From Candidatus Sphingomonas phytovorans (GTDB lineage Bacteria; Pseudomonadota; Alphaproteobacteria; Sphingomonadales; Sphingomonadaceae): a DNA stretch of 64,000 nt. Numbering within the stretch: the first letter of the stretch is position 1; the number at the start of each line of letters is the position of its first letter. Below are positions 28,481-35,963 of the stretch, one piece after another. The translations under genes were made by a program, and so were the position numbers. The notes beneath the pieces are model-generated. The model was given only the letters and a program-made list of their open reading frames with translations, was not told where the DNA came from and did no database searches. The stretch covers positions 5,073,001-5,137,000 of the forward strand of contig CP119314.1 of NCBI GenBank assembly GCA_029202385.1, written 5' to 3'.

Positions 28481-28517
28481 AGCCCGTGAAGTCGGAAACG
28501 ACCTCACGGGCTTTTTT
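28481..28517. terminator. Bidirectional terminator after tRNA-Val
   Basis: AGCCCGTGA (28481-28489) pairs with TCACGGGCT (28504-28512), extended by inner GTCG/CGAC, followed by TTTTTT on the plus strand and preceded by AAAA. It serves tRNA-Val and the convergent small gene that ends at 28516. Confidence 0.9.
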
Positions 28518-28800
28518 ATCGCCCGCCGGCCTTCTTCTCGACCGCTCCCGGCGTCTTGCGCTGCTCGCCCAGATCGATCGCGCGGAGCATGTGCGAGCGG
28601 AACTTCACCCGCTGCCAGAAGGTCGCGTCCTGCATCCGCCATTCCTTGATCGCATCGCCGGTCAGCAGGTCGAGCATGGCGTCGCTTGCTTCGGCATCGC
28701 CGCTCGCGAATTCGACCGACACTTCCTCGAATCGATCGCGCTGCTCCTGTGCCGTAAGGATGCGGGAGGTGAAGTCGGTTCGGGCCCGGGAACCGGTCAT
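28516..28800 (-). CDS. Conserved hypothetical small protein
   Basis: A 94-residue soluble protein (MTGSRARTDFTSRILTAQEQ onward) made of two predicted helices (RDRFEEVSVEFASGDAEASD, then AMLDLLTGDAIKEWRMQD) and TFWQRVKFRSHMLRAID, followed by a basic tail. The family is not recognised. The start at 28800 is the likely one; longer in-frame starts run into Arg/Pro-rich sequence without protein character. It is convergent with the tRNA gene. Confidence 0.55.
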   Translation of the reverse strand: MTGSRARTDFTSRILTAQEQRDRFEEVSVEFASGDAEASDAMLDLLTGDAIKEWRMQDATFWQRVKFRSHMLRAIDLGEQRKTPGAVEKKAGGR

Positions 28801-29221
28801 GTCAGTACCGCCTTGGTCGGAATCAACGGCCTGGGCATGGGCGCGGTTCCGCTGGCCACGCCGTGACGCGGGCGCACGAGCGCATTGCGCCGCGGGGGCG
28901 ACATGAACCGGGCCATCTCTGCCGGAGGCTGCCAGCGGCGCGTCCGGGACCGGGGCCCCAACGCGTCGGGGTATGTCATGTCTGTCAATTCCAGGATCGG
29001 CGGCGAGGTAGCCGCTGCCCATTCCGCAGTTTTGCGTAACAAACATTGCGCAGGCGACGTTTTTCAACGTAACCGCCGTCGTAACCAATCGGGGCGCTCA
29101 TTGCCGGGCGGCTGGCGGGCTTTCGATCAGCCTCGCCGCGCGGGGAGAGGCTCGCGGGAGAAGCCGGGCCCGCTGACCTGCTTCCGGATCGCGCTCGCCT
29201 CGGGATAGCGGCTCCAGGCGA
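28801..29221. other. Gene-poor stretch
   Basis: About 420 bases in which I see no convincing gene on either strand. Open frames here have Arg/Pro-rich translations typical of antisense reading in GC-rich DNA. A short AT-richer patch (near 29030-29065) could hold a promoter for the small gene at 28800, but no well-spaced pair of boxes stands out. Confidence 0.35.
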
Positions 29222-29920
29222 TCAGGGCATGCTGCCATTCATGAAGGGCTGGGCCCGCAAACGAGGGAAAATCGCCTCGATCGGCTTGGTGTCGGGCAGC
29301 ACATAGACATAGCCACCCTTCTTCTGGAAAAGCGGGCGCACGCTCTTGTTGTAGAAGGCCAGGGGTACGTTGATGCAGCCGAATGTGATGCGGTTGTCGT
29401 CCGGGGTCGGCGACAGCATCCGCTGGCGCCGCCGTTCCTTCGGGCTCGCCCCCTTGGGAATCGGATGGAGCGCCACGGAGGTGGCGTAATCGACCCAGAG
29501 CACTTTTTGCTTTCCGGCGGCCAATCCATATTTTGCGAGGAAGCGCCCCGCGGGCGTCGTCTTTTCCGCCGGACCGATCTCGGCAAGATTCTTGCTGCCG
29601 ATGCCGGGGCTGGCGTCGTCCCCGACGGCGACACCGATCAGCACTGGAACCTTGCCGAGCGATTTTCCCCTGGCGCTGAACAGAACGAGGGAGGCGGCCT
29701 TCTTGTCGATGATGATGTACGGCAGGGAAGCATTATCGCCTGACGCGGCGATCCAGTCGGCAACGCGTGTCGTCGCAGCCGACTGGCTCGCCGCGCTTTC
29801 ATCTTCCGCAGCCCCGGGCTGCGATAGCGTTGGTTCAGACGCGTGATGCCGGTCCGCAGCCTGTACAGGCACGGAAACGGTCAGCGCAAATCCGGCGAGC
29901 GCCAGAAGGGTATTGATCAT
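29222..29920 (-). CDS. L,D-transpeptidase (YkuD-like) family protein
   Basis: A 232-residue exported protein with a signal peptide (MINTLLALAGFALTVSVPVQAA). The catalytic domain has YIIIDKKAASLVLFSARGKS, TTPAGRFLAKYG, VALHPIPKGASPKERRRQRM and NRITFGCINVPLAFY. The last motif holds the conserved Cys of the YkuD fold, and the His of the family lies in ALHPIPKG. These enzymes form or exchange 3-3 peptidoglycan cross-links or attach proteins to peptidoglycan in the periplasm. The usual HG/SHGC core is FGC here, a variant. Its neighbours on the same strand are a small lipoprotein and an HD protein, not clearly related. Confidence 0.85.
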   Translation of the reverse strand: MINTLLALAGFALTVSVPVQAADRHHASEPTLSQPGAAEDESAASQSAATTRVADWIAASGDNASLPYIIIDKKAASLVLFSARGKSLGKVPVLIGVAVGDDASPGIGSKNLAEIGPAEKTTPAGRFLAKYGLAAGKQKVLWVDYATSVALHPIPKGASPKERRRQRMLSPTPDDNRITFGCINVPLAFYNKSVRPLFQKKGGYVYVLPDTKPIEAIFPRLRAQPFMNGSMP

Positions 29921-29944
29921 CGATTGAGGCGCTCGACATGAAAT

Positions 29945-29967
29945 GGCCGCTGCCCAAAGGAGCGGCC
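29945..29967 (-). terminator. Terminator of the small lipoprotein gene
   Basis: On the minus strand GGCCGCT, a nine-base loop, AGCGGCC, then ATTTCATGT. Seven perfect pairs lie just past the stop of the lipoprotein gene and before the L,D-transpeptidase start. Confidence 0.5.
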
Positions 29968-30012
29968 GACGCTGGACATCACGGTCTGCTTAGCATTGGC
30001 TGCCCTGCGGCA

Positions 30013-30315
30013 TCAATTGCGTGGCTTCTTCCGCTGATTCTCCTGCATCCGCTGCTCGATGCCATCCACACGGGCATTGAGTTGATCCAGGCGCTGGCCG
30101 TTATTCTGCGCCTGCCCGGACGCGGCCTGTGCTTCAGCCAGCGCGGACTTGGCCGTGCCGTCAGTTGCCTGCAGCCTTGTCTCGAGCGCGTCGACGCGCT
30201 GGCTCACAGGAGCGATCTGGTCTCTCACATACCCTTTGGTAGCGCAGCCACCGAGGCCCAGCGCACCAGCCAGAATCACGACTGCGGGGGCAATTTTCGT
30301 TACAGATGGCGACAT
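30013..30315 (-). CDS. Small lipoprotein with coiled coil
   Basis: A 100-residue protein. The signal peptide ends in the lipobox LGGC (VVILAGALGLGGCATKGY), so the Cys at about residue 24 would be lipidated and the protein anchored in the outer membrane. The mature part is one long coiled coil (QIAPVSQRVDALETRLQ onward, with Leu and Val at heptad positions), like Lpp or an OmpA-associated spacer. It might tether or space the envelope. Confidence 0.75.
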   Translation of the reverse strand: MSPSVTKIAPAVVILAGALGLGGCATKGYVRDQIAPVSQRVDALETRLQATDGTAKSALAEAQAASGQAQNNGQRLDQLNARVDGIEQRMQENQRKKPRN

Positions 30316-30464
30316 CGCGTTCTTCCTATGGTTTACGACCTGCTCGCAACTGAAGCCGTATGCGCTGGTTCCATCGTTTCTGTCCGGCCGTGCATCCGGT
30401 CGGATGAATGGTTGTCGCAGGCGAGATCATCCCGCGAATTCAAACTGGGGTGCCCAAGATAATA

Positions 30465-31070
30465 TCAGGCAAGACCAGGCGAGGGCGGCGCCCGCAGCTT
30501 GCCGATTGATCGTGCCAGATTTCGACGGGCCGCGGCTTCGAAGCGGGCTCGTCCCCAATCGGAGAAATACAGCGCGTCGCGTGCCAGAAATCCCTCCAAT
30601 ATGGCCGCACGCCCGGCCCGGAAGGCCGCTTCCGGCACCTCGCGATACTCATGCCGAACCCCGGCTTCATAAGCGTCGAAAACGTCCGGTACGGCCCCGA
30701 GGATTGATAGGTCCATGTCGAGAAAGGTCGCCATGTCCGCAACCTCGTCCGTGGGAAGGTCGGCTGGAATCGCATGCCGCGCGGTCGCCTCGATCAGCCG
30801 GAGCGTCCGGCCCAGCGTTCCTTCGGGCACCACGCCGTTCAGCATCTTCTTCGTCAGGTCCGCGCTGCGGCTCTCATTGTCGTTCCGCCGCGGCTCATAG
30901 ATCGCATCGTGCAGCAGGATGGCGCATCGCACCGCGAGCGGGTCGTGCAGCCGGTCCTCGACCTCGTCGTGCAGTTTGAGCAGCGCGAGCGGATGGCTCC
31001 AGCCATGATAGCCGCGATCCGGCCCGGAATGCAGCGCGCCGATCTCCTCAAGCAATGCGTCGCTCAGCAT
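30465..31070 (-). CDS. HD-domain hydrolase-like protein
   Basis: A 201-residue soluble protein. RGYHGWSHPLALLKLHDEVE, AVRCAILLHDAIYEPRRNDN then ESRSADL and MATFLDMDLSILGA place the His and the HD pair of the HD superfamily (metal-dependent phosphohydrolases). The start MLSDALLEEIGALHSGPDR at 31070 is typical of this group, which is annotated in some genomes under odd receptor-like names. Longer in-frame starts are unlikely. The substrate is unknown. Confidence 0.85.
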   Translation of the reverse strand: MLSDALLEEIGALHSGPDRGYHGWSHPLALLKLHDEVEDRLHDPLAVRCAILLHDAIYEPRRNDNESRSADLTKKMLNGVVPEGTLGRTLRLIEATARHAIPADLPTDEVADMATFLDMDLSILGAVPDVFDAYEAGVRHEYREVPEAAFRAGRAAILEGFLARDALYFSDWGRARFEAAARRNLARSIGKLRAPPSPGLA

Positions 31071-31183
31071 GGCATTCCCTCGCATGGCGGTCCGCCAGCT
31101 ATGGCAAAGCCCCGCGGGTCTGGCGACCCGTTTCGATCGCCTCCCAAACCCCATCTTGCCGCCCCCACATATCCCGCTAAACG

Positions 31184-31200
31184 TCTCCCCCAAGGGGAGA
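31184..31200 (+). promoter_or_regulatory. Hairpin that covers the ribosome site of the MHS transporter
   Basis: TCTCCCC CAA GGGGAGA (31184-31200) is a perfect 7-bp hairpin with a three-base loop. Its right arm GGGGAG is the Shine-Dalgarno sequence of the gene starting at 31208. If folded in mRNA it would hide that site and lower or regulate translation. Confidence 0.5.
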
Positions 31201-31207
31201 AGCAAGC

Positions 31208-32830
31208 ATGGCCACGACCGCGGCAGCCGACATGGCGCCCGAACAGGGCGTAACGCCCGAGCCGAGCCGGAAGGACATCCAGCTCGTCATCACCGCGTCG
31301 TCGCTCGGCACGATCTTCGAATGGTATGATTTCTTCATCTACGGCACGCTCGCCGCGTCCGGCATCATCGGCCGTGTCTTCTTCCCTGCCGGCAATGAGC
31401 TGGTCCAGACGCTTGCCGCCTGGGCGGTGTTCGCGGTCGGCTTCGGCTTCCGTCCGCTCGGTGCGGTGCTGTTCGGTTTTCTCGGCGACAAATGGGGCCG
31501 CAAATATACCTTCCTCGTCACCATCACGCTGATGGGCGTCGCCACCGCGGGGGTAGGGCTGGTGCCCTCGGCCGCCTCGATCGGGCTCGCCGCGCCGTTC
31601 ATCGTCATCGGCCTGCGCATCCTGCAGGGGCTGGCGCTCGGTGGCGAATATGGCGGGGCGGCGATCTATGTCGCCGAGCATAGCGGCAAGGGGAAAAGCG
31701 GCTTCTACACCAGTTTCATCCAGGCAAGCGTGGTCGGCGGCTTCATCCTCAGCCTGATCGTCGTGCTCCTGTCGAAGGGGCTGATGCCGCCCGCCATCTG
31801 GGAAAGCTGGGGCTGGCGCTTCCCCTTCGTCTTTTCGCTGCTGCTGCTCGCCGTGTCGCTGTGGATGCGGCTGAAGCTCAACGAGAGTCCGGTGTTCAAG
31901 GCGATGAAGGCCTCGGGCGAGACGGCGAAGAACCCCTTTACGGAGAGCTTCACCTATCCCGGCAATCTCAGGCGGCTGTTCGTCGCGTTGTTCGGCATCT
32001 CGGCCGGGCTGACGGTGATCTGGTACACCGCGACCTTCACCGTGCTTTCCTTCCTTCAGACGACGATGCGGGTCGAATCGACCACCGCCCAGCTCATCGT
32101 CGGCTTCGGCGCAACGCTCAGCCTGTTCTGGTTCGTGTTCTTCGGCCGCTTGTCCGATCGGGTCGGCCGCAAGACGCCGATCATTCTCGGCTACGCGATG
32201 ACGTTGTGCCTGCTCTTCCCGATGTTCTGGATGCTGGGCAGCGCCGCCAACCCGGATCTGGCGCGCGCGGCACGTCATGCGCCCGTGATCGTCTCCGGTC
32301 CGACCTGCAACTACAACCCCTTTGCCGCGAAGCAGATCGACAAATGCGGTGAGCTGCTCGACTATTTCTCGAAGAAGGGCGTCGCCTATACCAAGGCGCA
32401 TACGCCGGTGACCCTGGTCATGATCGGCCAGGTGCCGGTGGCCGATACCAGCCCGGCGGGCCTGGACAAGGCGCTGACCGAGGCCGGCTACAATCTCGAC
32501 AAGGTCGTGCCGGGCGTCCGCAGCATCATCGTCATCATGCTCGCGATCATCGTCATGGGTGCTCTTTCGGGCATGACCTATGGCCCCGTCGCCGCGCTGC
32601 TGGCGGAGATGTTCCCGCCGCGCATCCGCTACAGCTCGATGTCGATCCCCTATCATATCGGTACCGGCTATTTCGGCGGATTCCTGCCCTTCATCGGCCA
32701 GTATATCGTGGCCAGGACCGGCGATCCCTATGCGGGCCTGTGGTACACCTTCGCGGTGGTGGCGATGGCGCTGGTGGTGACGGCGGTCGGCCTGCACGAG
32801 ACCAAGCCTGGTACGGCGAATGCCGATTGA
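31208..32830 (+). CDS. MFS transporter, metabolite:H+ symporter (MHS) family
   Basis: A 540-residue inner-membrane symporter. SLGTIFEWYDFFIYGTLAAS is the MHS signature at the first helix, GFLGDKWGRKYTFLVTI the loop motif, and LQGLALGGEYGGAAIYVAEH the second. The final helices include LLAEMFPPRIRYSSMSIPYH. MHS proteins take up shikimate, citrate, proline/betaine or other organic acids with protons. An insertion of about 80 hydrophilic residues (VSGPTCNYNPFAAKQIDKC through LTEAGYNLDKV, about 355-440) sits between helices 8 and 9, probably outside the membrane, with two cysteines. The substrate is unknown. Confidence 0.93.
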   Translation: MATTAAADMAPEQGVTPEPSRKDIQLVITASSLGTIFEWYDFFIYGTLAASGIIGRVFFPAGNELVQTLAAWAVFAVGFGFRPLGAVLFGFLGDKWGRKYTFLVTITLMGVATAGVGLVPSAASIGLAAPFIVIGLRILQGLALGGEYGGAAIYVAEHSGKGKSGFYTSFIQASVVGGFILSLIVVLLSKGLMPPAIWESWGWRFPFVFSLLLLAVSLWMRLKLNESPVFKAMKASGETAKNPFTESFTYPGNLRRLFVALFGISAGLTVIWYTATFTVLSFLQTTMRVESTTAQLIVGFGATLSLFWFVFFGRLSDRVGRKTPIILGYAMTLCLLFPMFWMLGSAANPDLARAARHAPVIVSGPTCNYNPFAAKQIDKCGELLDYFSKKGVAYTKAHTPVTLVMIGQVPVADTSPAGLDKALTEAGYNLDKVVPGVRSIIVIMLAIIVMGALSGMTYGPVAALLAEMFPPRIRYSSMSIPYHIGTGYFGGFLPFIGQYIVARTGDPYAGLWYTFAVVAMALVVTAVGLHETKPGTANAD

Positions 32831-33016
32831 ATGGATCAGGTCGTGGCGGAATGAAGTGGTCGATCGGCATCGTGTAGCGCGGTGGCGTCGCTTCCCCGGG
32901 GCGATGCCAATGGCGGTGGATTGATCCAGTCGAAGGGAAACGCCGAAAGACGGCTTCGCCGGGGTCTTGTCGATCCTGCCTAGCGTAGCGCAGGTCGGCC
33001 CGCTAACCGCAGGGGC

Positions 33017-34039
33017 ATGACTGCCCCCCTTCGTCTCCGCCTCGACAGCACAGCCCTCACCGACAATTGGCGCACCCTCGCCGCGATGAGCGGCAGCGCG
33101 GCATGCGGTGCGGCGGTGAAGGCCAACGGCTATGGTGTCGGCGCGGTCGAGATCGTGAAGCGCCTTGCCGCAGCCGGTTGCCGGGACTTCTTCGTGGCGA
33201 TTTGGTCGGAGGCGGCTGCGCTCGCTCCCCTTGGTGTGCAGGTGTCGGTCCTGCACGGGGTGCGCGACGAGGATATGATGATGGCGAGGCAGGGGATCGC
33301 CCGACCCATCCTCAACAGTGCCGGTCAGGTCGCGCGCTGGAAGGCGGCTGGGGGGGGGGCGTGCGACGTGATGATCGATACCGGCATGAACCGGCTCGGC
33401 CTGTCGGTCGATGATCTGCCGCTGCTCCATGGTCTCGAGATCGAGACGCTGATGAGCCATCTCGCCTGCGCTGATGAAGATGTCGCGATGAACGAGCGCC
33501 AGCGCGTCGCTTTCGCTGCGCTCGCCGGGCGGACGCAGGCGAAGCGGATGAGCCTTGCCAATTCAGCCGGTGTGGCGCTCGGACCGGACTATGCCTTCGA
33601 CCTGACCCGGCCCGGTCTCGCTTTGTACGGCGGCATTCCAAGGGCCGAACTCGGCGCGATCCGACAGGTCGTGGCGCCCGAGGCACAGATCCTCCAGCGC
33701 CGCACCGTCGCCGCAGGGCAGACGATCGGCTACAATGCCACCTGGACCGCGCCCGCCGAGACCCAGGTCGCGATCCTCAACCTTGGTTATGCCGACGGCT
33801 ATTTCCGGGGCTTCTCGAACAGTGGCGCTGCGCTGCTCGACGGCAGACGCCTGCCACTGCTCGGCCGCGTCTCGATGGACTTGGTCGCGGTCGACGTCAG
33901 CGCTGCACCCGAGCTGGCGGAGGGCGACTGGCTCGCGCTCGATTATGCCCTGCCCGAGGCGGCCGCGCAGTCGGGCATGTCGCAATATGAGTTGCTGACC
34001 AGCCTGGGTGACCGCTTCGAGCGGGTTTGGACAGGCTGA
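33017..34039 (+). CDS. alr: Alanine racemase
   Basis: A 340-residue PLP enzyme that makes D-alanine for peptidoglycan. The N-terminal barrel carries AAVKANGYGVGA with the PLP lysine at residue 35, then DTGMNRLGLSVDDL and LSLANSAGVALG-like sequence. The C-domain has TIGYNATWTAP with the catalytic Tyr and VSMDLVAVDVS. A run of ten G (33350-33359) lies inside the gene, coding part of AAGGGACDV (see finding). It is somewhat shorter than typical alanine racemases of about 360 residues. The start is an ATG without a clear ribosome site. It stands alone and is convergent with the retropepsin-like gene. Confidence 0.92.
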   Translation: MTAPLRLRLDSTALTDNWRTLAAMSGSAACGAAVKANGYGVGAVEIVKRLAAAGCRDFFVAIWSEAAALAPLGVQVSVLHGVRDEDMMMARQGIARPILNSAGQVARWKAAGGGACDVMIDTGMNRLGLSVDDLPLLHGLEIETLMSHLACADEDVAMNERQRVAFAALAGRTQAKRMSLANSAGVALGPDYAFDLTRPGLALYGGIPRAELGAIRQVVAPEAQILQRRTVAAGQTIGYNATWTAPAETQVAILNLGYADGYFRGFSNSGAALLDGRRLPLLGRVSMDLVAVDVSAAPELAEGDWLALDYALPEAAAQSGMSQYELLTSLGDRFERVWTG

Positions 34040-34079
34040 GGCGCTTGCCTCTGGTCGCTCCGCAGGGCCCGACTGAAAC

Positions 34080-34964
34080 TTATCCCGCCCGTTTGCAGCG
34101 CGAGCGATCGAACCAGAAGCGCTTGTCCTGATGATCATAGACCAGCCGCACATCCTGCATCGCGTTGATGCCGAAAATCATCGCGGGCCGGTCGCCGATG
34201 CCGAAACTCTCGAACACTGACAGGTCGGCAATCCGCACCGTGACGTCCTTTGCCGTGCGGTTGTCGAAGGATATGTCCACCTTGCCTTCGCGCGTCTCGA
34301 TCGCGCTCGATGCCGCGCCGTAGAGCGTTTCGCCGGGGCCGAAGCCGGCGCCCAGGCCGGCCGCGCGGGCGAACAGCGGGTTGATCTGCGTGCCGCGCGA
34401 CCCGGTATCGAGGACGGCGGTTCCCACGACCCCGTTGATGGTGACCGGGAAAGTAAGCTGAGTCCCGTCGACGACCGATCCCCCATGGATGACGGCGGCT
34501 CGCGAGTGGAGAATCGTGCGTATCGATGTTGACTTGGGCGTTAACGTGACGGTCCGGCAGGGAAGGTCGAACGTCGCGATCGATCCGTCCATCAGGTCGT
34601 TGCCCGTGACGCCGGCCACGATCTCGGCATCCTTCCGGTCCGGAAGTCCGGAGACCTGCACATTCCGGATGACGCGCCCGTCGACCGCGATGCTGTCGAG
34701 CCGATAGGTCGCCATCATCGTCGCCCCGGTCATTCCTTCGACGCTGATCGCCATGCCGGGCGGGAGGCCCTGCTGCTTCGCGAACCAGTCATAGACGTGC
34801 GATCCGTCGGCGCCGGTGTCGAGGATGAAAGGCACGGTACCCTTGCCGTTGACGAAGGCCGGGACGACGAGGTGCCCGTTGCCCGCCGGCGTGAGCGGGA
34901 CGGACGAACTGGCATGGGTGCTGAGCAGCAGGCATGACGCGGCAATCGCCGAAATCGGACGCAT
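34080..34964 (-). CDS. Exported retropepsin-like aspartic protease family protein
   Basis: A 294-residue protein starting at 34964 (MRPISAIAASCLLLS, with GGAG upstream), an apparent signal peptide. Two aspartyl-protease active-site motifs are present: VPFILDTGADGSHVY and GTAVLDTGSRGTQINP, each DTG, each followed by a hydrophobic strand (VTGNDLMDGSIATF, FGINAMQDVRLVYD). This is the double-lobed clan AA pattern fused in one chain. It may cleave or bind periplasmic peptides. A second such protein lies at 39-40 kb, where the first motif is degenerate. It is on the same strand as the XRE/DUF2975 genes, but 50 bases downstream of them. Confidence 0.82.
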   Translation of the reverse strand: MRPISAIAASCLLLSTHASSSVPLTPAGNGHLVVPAFVNGKGTVPFILDTGADGSHVYDWFAKQQGLPPGMAISVEGMTGATMMATYRLDSIAVDGRVIRNVQVSGLPDRKDAEIVAGVTGNDLMDGSIATFDLPCRTVTLTPKSTSIRTILHSRAAVIHGGSVVDGTQLTFPVTINGVVGTAVLDTGSRGTQINPLFARAAGLGAGFGPGETLYGAASSAIETREGKVDISFDNRTAKDVTVRIADLSVFESFGIGDRPAMIFGINAMQDVRLVYDHQDKRFWFDRSRCKRAG

Positions 34965-35014
34965 TGATTTTCTCCAATAGTGATGATGGTTGGCGCGGCG
35001 ACCTTGCCGAAAAT

Positions 35015-35233
35015 CTATGTCTCCGCCGCGCCCGGATCGAATTCCAGCAGGTCGCCGGGCTGGCACTCGAGATGATGGCAGATTGCCTCAAGGGTTTCGA
35101 AGCGAACGCCCTTCACCTTGCCTGATTTCAGCAGGGACAAGTTCGCTTCCGTGACGCCGATCGCGCGGGCGAGTTCGTTCGACCGCATCTTGCGCTTTGC
35201 CAGCATCACGTCGAGGCGGACCACGATGGGCAT
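35015..35233 (-). CDS. XRE-type helix-turn-helix regulator (YozG-like)
   Basis: A 72-residue one-domain DNA-binding protein (MPIVVRLDVMLAKRKMRSNE onward). The HTH is ELARAIGVTEANLSLLKSGK, then VRFETLEAICHHLECQPGDL. The Cro/C1-type small regulators of this group are paired with DUF2975 membrane proteins. Its ATG overlaps the stop of the DUF2975 gene by a single base (TGATG), so the two are translationally coupled. It likely binds the palindrome in the operon promoter at 35868-35881. Confidence 0.9.
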   Translation of the reverse strand: MPIVVRLDVMLAKRKMRSNELARAIGVTEANLSLLKSGKVKGVRFETLEAICHHLECQPGDLLEFDPGAAET

Positions 35234-35841
35234 CAGACGAAGCCGGCCCGATCGCGATCGATTTCCGAGCCGAAGGCGACTACGTGAACGAACGCGAAGA
35301 GAAGAATGCCGAGCACCGCTGCGTCGAGCTGTCGCAGTTCCAGCTTTATCGCCACGGTGCTCATGCCCGCCACGTACAGGGCGGCATGAGTGATCAGGGG
35401 AACGACGGCATATCCAATGAGCGCCCATGCGATGCGATGGAGATGGGCTTCGTTCCGGGCGGTGAAGACCAGTTGCCGCGCATAGAGGCGGAACAGCCCG
35501 ATCAGGCTGGCGAGGATGATCAGGCCGGGAACGAGGCGAAGGGTCAGCAGGCCCGCGGCAAGCATCGATTGCCAGACGGCGAAATGGGAGATCGGGACGA
35601 AATCGGCCGGTAGGTTCGACGCGTCGTCACCGGGGAGGACAAAGGCGAAACCGCCATTCAACAGTCCCGCATACTGCCCGTCCCGCAGGAGAAGCAGGAG
35701 GATCTGCACGGTCGCCGCGGCTGCCATGACCATCATGCAGGCACAGGCGATCGCGAAGAAGATTCGCCCGCGTCGCGCGAGCTTCATGCTTGGCGTCAGG
35801 CCATCGCTGGCGGGATCATTGCCGTTGTTCATCCGACTCAT
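35233..35841 (-). CDS. DUF2975 domain membrane protein
   Basis: A 202-residue protein with four hydrophobic segments: GRIFFAIACACMMVMAAAAT, VWQSMLAAGLLTLRLVPGLI then ILASLIGLF, WALIGYAVVPLITHAALYV, and AAVLGILLFAFVHVVAFGSE. This fits the four-helix DUF2975 family. Such proteins are linked in operons to a YozG-like HTH protein and may sense membrane state. The ATG at 35841 is preceded by GGAGGT. It is the first gene of the operon. Confidence 0.87.
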   Translation of the reverse strand: MSRMNNGNDPASDGLTPSMKLARRGRIFFAIACACMMVMAAAATVQILLLLLRDGQYAGLLNGGFAFVLPGDDASNLPADFVPISHFAVWQSMLAAGLLTLRLVPGLIILASLIGLFRLYARQLVFTARNEAHLHRIAWALIGYAVVPLITHAALYVAGMSTVAIKLELRQLDAAVLGILLFAFVHVVAFGSEIDRDRAGFV

Positions 35842-35844
35842 ACC

Positions 35845-35859
35845 ACCTCCGTTGGAGGT
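35845..35859 (-). promoter_or_regulatory. Palindrome over ribosome site of DUF2975 gene
   Basis: ACCTCC GTT GGAGGT (35845-35859) is a perfect 6-bp inverted repeat. On the minus strand its GGAGGT half closest to the gene is the Shine-Dalgarno sequence of the ATG at 35841. It could be a second operator or an mRNA hairpin that hides the site. Confidence 0.55.
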
Positions 35860-35888
35860 AATATGAGACGATAATTATCGTATGGCAA
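35860..35888 (-). promoter_or_regulatory. Promoter of the DUF2975-XRE operon
   Basis: On the minus strand TTGCCA (35888-35883), exactly 17 bases, CATATT (35865-35860). The start would be near 35853, giving a leader of about a dozen bases before the ATG. The spacer contains a perfect palindrome. Confidence 0.65.
35868..35881. promoter_or_regulatory. Candidate operator for the XRE regulator
   Basis: ACGATAATTATCGT is a perfect 14-bp palindrome that fills most of the spacer between the -35 and -10 boxes of the operon promoter, the classic place for autorepression by a dimeric HTH protein. Confidence 0.7.
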
Positions 35889-35925
35889 TAATTAATTGCT
35901 GATGATCGATGTTGCGCCAGCGCGA

Positions 35926-35958
35926 ACGCGCCGGCCGAGATCATATCGGCCGGCGCGT
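35926..35958. terminator. Long hairpin after the thiolase gene
   Basis: ACGCGCCGGCCGA (35926-35938), a seven-base loop, TCGGCCGGCGCGT (35946-35958); 13 perfect pairs just past the thiolase stop at 35964. A T run is missing, so it may act by folding or be Rho-assisted. Confidence 0.6.
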
Positions 35959-35963
35959 ATCTC

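Noticed and set aside
28801..29221. Open frames on both strands near 28.8-29.2 kb
   Set aside because: Arg/Pro-rich translations, no start with a ribosome site, no family resemblance.
31064..33460. A 798-codon open frame on the minus strand opposite the transporter and alr
   Set aside because: Arg/Asp/His-rich translation with no domain; it covers two clear plus-strand genes and is an antisense frame of GC-rich DNA.
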